This document shows positions 59,841 through 64,000 of a stretch of DNA of 64,000 nt, in pieces (position 1 is the first letter of the stretch; the number at the start of each line of letters is the position of its first letter). Source of the DNA: Amaurobius ferox (lineage: Eukaryota > Arthropoda > Arachnida > Araneae > Amaurobiidae). The notes beneath the pieces were generated by a model. It made no database searches, had not been told where the DNA came from, and saw only the letters and a list, made by a program, of their open reading frames with translations. Both the position numbers and the translations under genes were made by a program. Location: assembly GCA_951213105.1 (NCBI GenBank), contig OX578140.1, positions 117,040,653 to 117,104,652 on the forward strand. Direction: 5' to 3'.

Positions 59841-60689
59841 CTGGAAAAACAATTGCATCGATTTAACTGACGTCAAAATATTGAAAATACATGTTGCATA
59901 AAAAATGTATTGACAGTCTCACAATTTCAAAATCACAGGAGAGAGTAAGTAGAGTCTGTCAAAAAAAAAATAAATAAAAAAGCTCATGTACGTAGGCACA
60001 TGGCTTTCCCTACATAATGCAATGACTTTACTTTAACAGCGATATTATGATTTAAAAGATCCACGGCACAATGCTTTTGGCATTTAATTAACCCCACATA
60101 ACTTGAAATTGGATGCTTTTAGCAACTTATTAGTCCAAGCAGAGTGACTTACTCATGCTCACATGCGAAATCCTCATCAAAATTTAAATGGCATATAGTT
60201 AATATCCTGTGAAATTAATGACAATTCGCAAATTCTTTGGCATCAATGTATAAAACTATTAGAAAAGTATTTTCTCTTATACATGAAATGAACTAGATCA
60301 ATGAGGATATTAATAGATTTGATGGTATACTATTGCACATGGAAAGTGAATACTTTTGGCTGATATTAACTACTTTTTAATTTTATGTAATTTTTTTTTT
60401 TTGCTAAATTTATTTGTAAAACATGCAATATTTTGAAAAGGGTTCATACTGGTGTTTAAGTTTATGCCATTTTGTTGTATAATGAAAAATTATATAATTG
60501 ATTATTTATTTAACAAAATTAAAGGCCCTGATTTTTTAATAATTTTCTCATTCATTCATAAATCCTGGCATACCTTGAAAATGGTTCATACTAGCATTCC
60601 AAAATTTGTATTATTCATTTTCTAGTGAAAAATTATATCTGAAATGATTATTTATTTACCTTATATTGAGGGTACTAATTTTTTAAAGA

Positions 60690-61112
<423 letters not shown>

Positions 61113-61924
61113 AAACTAGGCCTATTCTTGTTCACTAAATTCCATGTTTCATAAACCTATACAGCAATACTGCTATTAAAACAACCCTTTCAATTTTTGT
61201 CTCCTTTATTAGTAGTTCATTCCTTTGTGATTGCAATAAAAATTGATGAAGATTTCAATAGATTTTCCAATGAGTGGTAAATATAATTGTGATTTAAAAT
61301 TTTTATGTTATACAATACAATAGTATAGTGTCAACTTCAACTATAGAAGAAAATATTCAGTAGTCAGCAGATGTGTCAACTGGTTTTAGTGGTAAAACAA
61401 CTTTCTTCAGGACAAAAAGACAGTGTATCCACACCAAAACAAGTCAACTTCTGTTGATAGAGAATAGTTAAGTGACCTAATTAACAGGGGGTAAAGTGTT
61501 GCCAAACAAAAGCAAGAAACAATGAAAAGTAAAATCCAAGGAGGAATGTGAACAAACAGCGAACAAATTCTACGAATGAAGAGTAAAAACCCAGGAGGAA
61601 TGTGAATGAGCATTAAAATTCAAAGCAACTGTTCAGAGAATAAAACTATGAAACTAAGTGCTCTATGGCAAATTAAATAAGAAACAATTTACTTTGGAAG
61701 CTACAAGAATTAGAAATTGATTTTAACGGTTTGTTTTATTAAAGATGATGAATAAGTTATCTCCCATACCTTCGTAAACTGATTGTTCCTTCATTTTTTG
61801 TTATCTCCTACTTAATATTTTAGTTTTTTGTATAACTTATTTTCTACAGCAGTTTTGAAAAGTCATGTAGCTTTTGTGTGTGCATGCAGTTGTTTTTCTA
61901 TTTAATTTATTAAAGAGCACTTAA

Positions 61925-63002
61925 CCCTTTCGCGATGGTGCATTCCTGTCTGGGACACTCGCTCAAGATGGACTGGATTAAAATACACCGATCACAGAGG
62001 ATGGAGCTTTTTGCATAACTAAGCCTAACTTCTGAAAAAAAAATCAAATAAAAAAAAACTTTAAATTCATTTGTTTCATTTTTTTGTATCACCGTAGTTG
62101 ACTATTGAAGTAATCATGTACATAAGTATCATAGTTTTCAGGTTATATTTTCTTTTGAAAATTACATGAAGATCATAAAAAAATTGATTCACATTGATTA
62201 AACATTTAAGAAAAACAAATTAGGAATTTTAATCAACACAATAATTAATGAAAACAAAGATTAGTAGAAAATATGCAGATATGCAGCAAAGACTATTTAC
62301 ATTAAAATGTAACAATGTTTAAAAGTTTGATTTTGTATGATAATCTTTAAAACAAGCATACACGCAAAGACTATGTTGCTAAGACAATACGTTGCACAAA
62401 AATATAATTTTACGACTCTTTTTGAAAGAAAAGATTCGTAACTATCATCTGAATAACTCAAAAGTTAATTGACAATACAAATAATTTCTTCAAATAAAAA
62501 TAGCCTTCTTTTAGTCTTTGCAAATCACTAATTTGTTCTCTAAAAGCTCCAAAAAATATCTCTATACACAGTGAAAAACACAAGAAATACAAAATGACTG
62601 AATATCAAAACTACAGAAATAACCTGATTTCTAAAAAATAAAAGTACTCAGAAGGGCCGAAAACACAAAAATTTCTATACCATGTGCAATATTTAAAGAG
62701 CCAACTTAGTTTGTTTACATTACTCACAGTTCTGGCTTTCACATCAAACCAAAATATCAAAAATACAAAACATTTGAACAAATTAAAGATTAGCATTCTA
62801 GATTCATGATAAATCCAACTGCTGTGGACATAGGGCTCCATCTCTTAGCATTAAGCAATACTAAATTAATGAGTATTACTTCAAACTCATATATGGGACA
62901 CTCATCCTCAGAACCAATTCAAGCAACGGCTCACATATGAGTCACCCGGCTGTGAGTGTCATTCACTACTGGTGCACCAGGGAGACATCCGACTTGAAAG
63001 GG
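61925..63002. mobile_element. piggyBac-like MITE flanked by TTAA
   Basis: TTAA (61921-61924) is followed by CCCTTTCGCGATGG, and at the other end CTTGAAAGGG is followed by TTAA (63003-63006). The TTAA target and CCCTTT-type inverted ends are typical of piggyBac-superfamily elements. A 'tgggacactc' block also occurs near both ends (61951 and 62896), in direct orientation. The matching TIR core is short (about 7 bp). No transposase is recognised. It lies in an RBR intron. Confidence 0.5.
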
Positions 63003-63373
63003 TTAAATTTGTAGTCTTTTTGACTAAACAAGTTCTTTGAATATTTTTGCTGTTAAAATTTATCCTTCATTTTTACTTTCATTTATTCTTATTTACTTTT
63101 TGCCCTAGGTCAGATGATATACTCTATGTCAACAAAACCCTGTTGCTCATGCTTTAGATTGAAGTCTTAAAAGATGCTATTGGGGGGAGGGCTCCAAAAC
63201 AGGTTGACATAACTGATATGTTACATGCTGCATTTAGGGAAGTTTTTATATCAATTGGCTTATAACCAGGAGTTTGAGCTATTTCTTATTTTTAAATACG
63301 AGTATATTAGTGCATAAAGGCAGCATAATCTGCCTGTCTTTGTATCAATGCATGCTATGACAATCTAACTTAC

Positions 63374-63594
63374 CGGGTACATATATCATTACTACAAGCA
63401 GGACATCTGAATTTATTCATCTTTTCCTCTGAGCTTCTGAAAATCATAGGACAGTCTGGACTGGGACAATAATTAATATCACTTCGGCTCTCAACAAATG
63501 AACGTAAAAACTTTTCATACAAAATTTTTTCTAAAGGTTTTCTTCCATTTATGGCCCAAAAGATATCAACTACAACCATAGGAGCTTTACAAAC
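63374..63594 (-). CDS. RBR E3 ligase, exon covering the RING1 end and IBR start
   Basis: The minus-strand exon runs from a 'ttcatttcag' acceptor (AG at 63595-63596) to a 'CCG|gtaagt' donor (63373). It encodes VCKAPMVVVDIFWAI, then LEKILYEKFLRSFVES, then the IBR opening YCPSPDCPMIF and KFRCPACSNDICT, ending in a split Arg codon (CG). The CPSPDC motif and the preceding 'L..F..SF..S' helix match the RBR module of DEAH11/12-type proteins. It joins in frame to 59762-59840. The RING1 and any helicase domain should lie further 5', beyond position 64000. Zinc ligands in the IBR are intact, so the gene looks functional. Confidence 0.88.
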
Positions 63595-63596
63595 CT

Positions 63597-64000
63597 GAAA
63601 TGAAAAGGATAATATCTCTTATGTTAAAAATGCACAGAGGATTATATATAATATTAAGCATTGAATATAGTGTCATGGATCAGATAAATAACTTGTGAAG
63701 TATTAGAATTACAGTATATTTTTTATGTAGGTGCATAGGCACCAACTACGGGGGAGGGGGGGGCACGAGCACCCGCTGAACTTTTCCAGAGGGGGAAAAG
63801 CCCCCTCTGGGAAATTTCAAAAAAAATTTCTAACTTCATATTTTACTAAATATCAAAAATTGAAATTTTTTAAATATAAAAATAATAGAAAAAAAAATCC
63901 TATCAACATAAATGTCACATTTCAGTTCAGCCTTGTTCACATCTTCCTTACCATAGCTCCTTAAACTGTCTCGCACACAAACCAAGCTCCTCTTTACTCC
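63597..64000. other. RBR intron, right edge
   Basis: No further exon is seen before the window ends. A GC-rich patch (63735-63810) starts 'gcataggcaccaactacggg' and resembles common hAT-type repeat starts. It runs off without a recognisable partner end. Confidence 0.4.

Overview
This is a eukaryotic, AT-rich, repeat-dominated window. Spliced exons with canonical GT/AG borders, thousand-base introns, Pol III retroposons, mariner/Tc1/hAT/Helitron elements and a LINE all point to an animal. The two host genes and the repeat style suggest an arthropod, possibly a spider or other chelicerate. That placement is inference: nothing here fixes the species. No bacterial-type operon, CRISPR array or intact long ORF is present.

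Host coding sequence is sparse. (1) On the plus strand, 3685-3974 is the last exon of an organic-anion-transporter (Oatp/SLCO) gene. Its 3' splice site and exon start are amplified as 33-bp tandem repeats. A decayed paralogue of the same exon lies at 13135-13421. (2) On the minus strand, three exons (63374-63594, 59762-59840, 49979-50194) splice in frame into the C-terminal IBR-RING2 part of an RBR E3 ubiquitin ligase most like the DEAH11/12-type family. Its 5' part lies beyond the right edge, and its introns hold a LINE fragment, a Helitron, a piggyBac-like element and other repeats. A weak candidate first exon (2288-2350) sits inside a block inserted into a repeat.

Layout. 1-13.5 kb: duplicated Oatp 3' ends, with A-family repeats and MITEs between them. 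14.4-25 kb: a cluster of about 1-kb B-family repeats in alternating orientation, some paired as inverted arms. 25.3-29.9 kb: four A1-family repeats in a row, one carrying a tRNA-derived SINE. 30-37.9 kb: B and A2 repeats, a candidate solo LTR, and a full-length 5S-rRNA-derived SINE. 38.3-41.3 kb: decayed mariner next to decayed Tc1, the latter split by a hAT-like element with an 8-bp target duplication. 41.3-50 kb: gene-free DNA with a fold-back MITE, a six-copy 100-bp satellite and a hairpin element. 50-64 kb: the RBR gene region.

The most notable signal is a set of retroposons with (CAA)n tails and perfect 12-15 bp target duplications. They comprise a 5S-headed SINE at 32250-32633, two 5'-truncated copies of its 3' end, and a tRNA-headed SINE at 27734-27951. 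The LINE fragment at 50.4-52.4 kb ends in the same kind of tail, which suggests one shared retrotransposition machinery.
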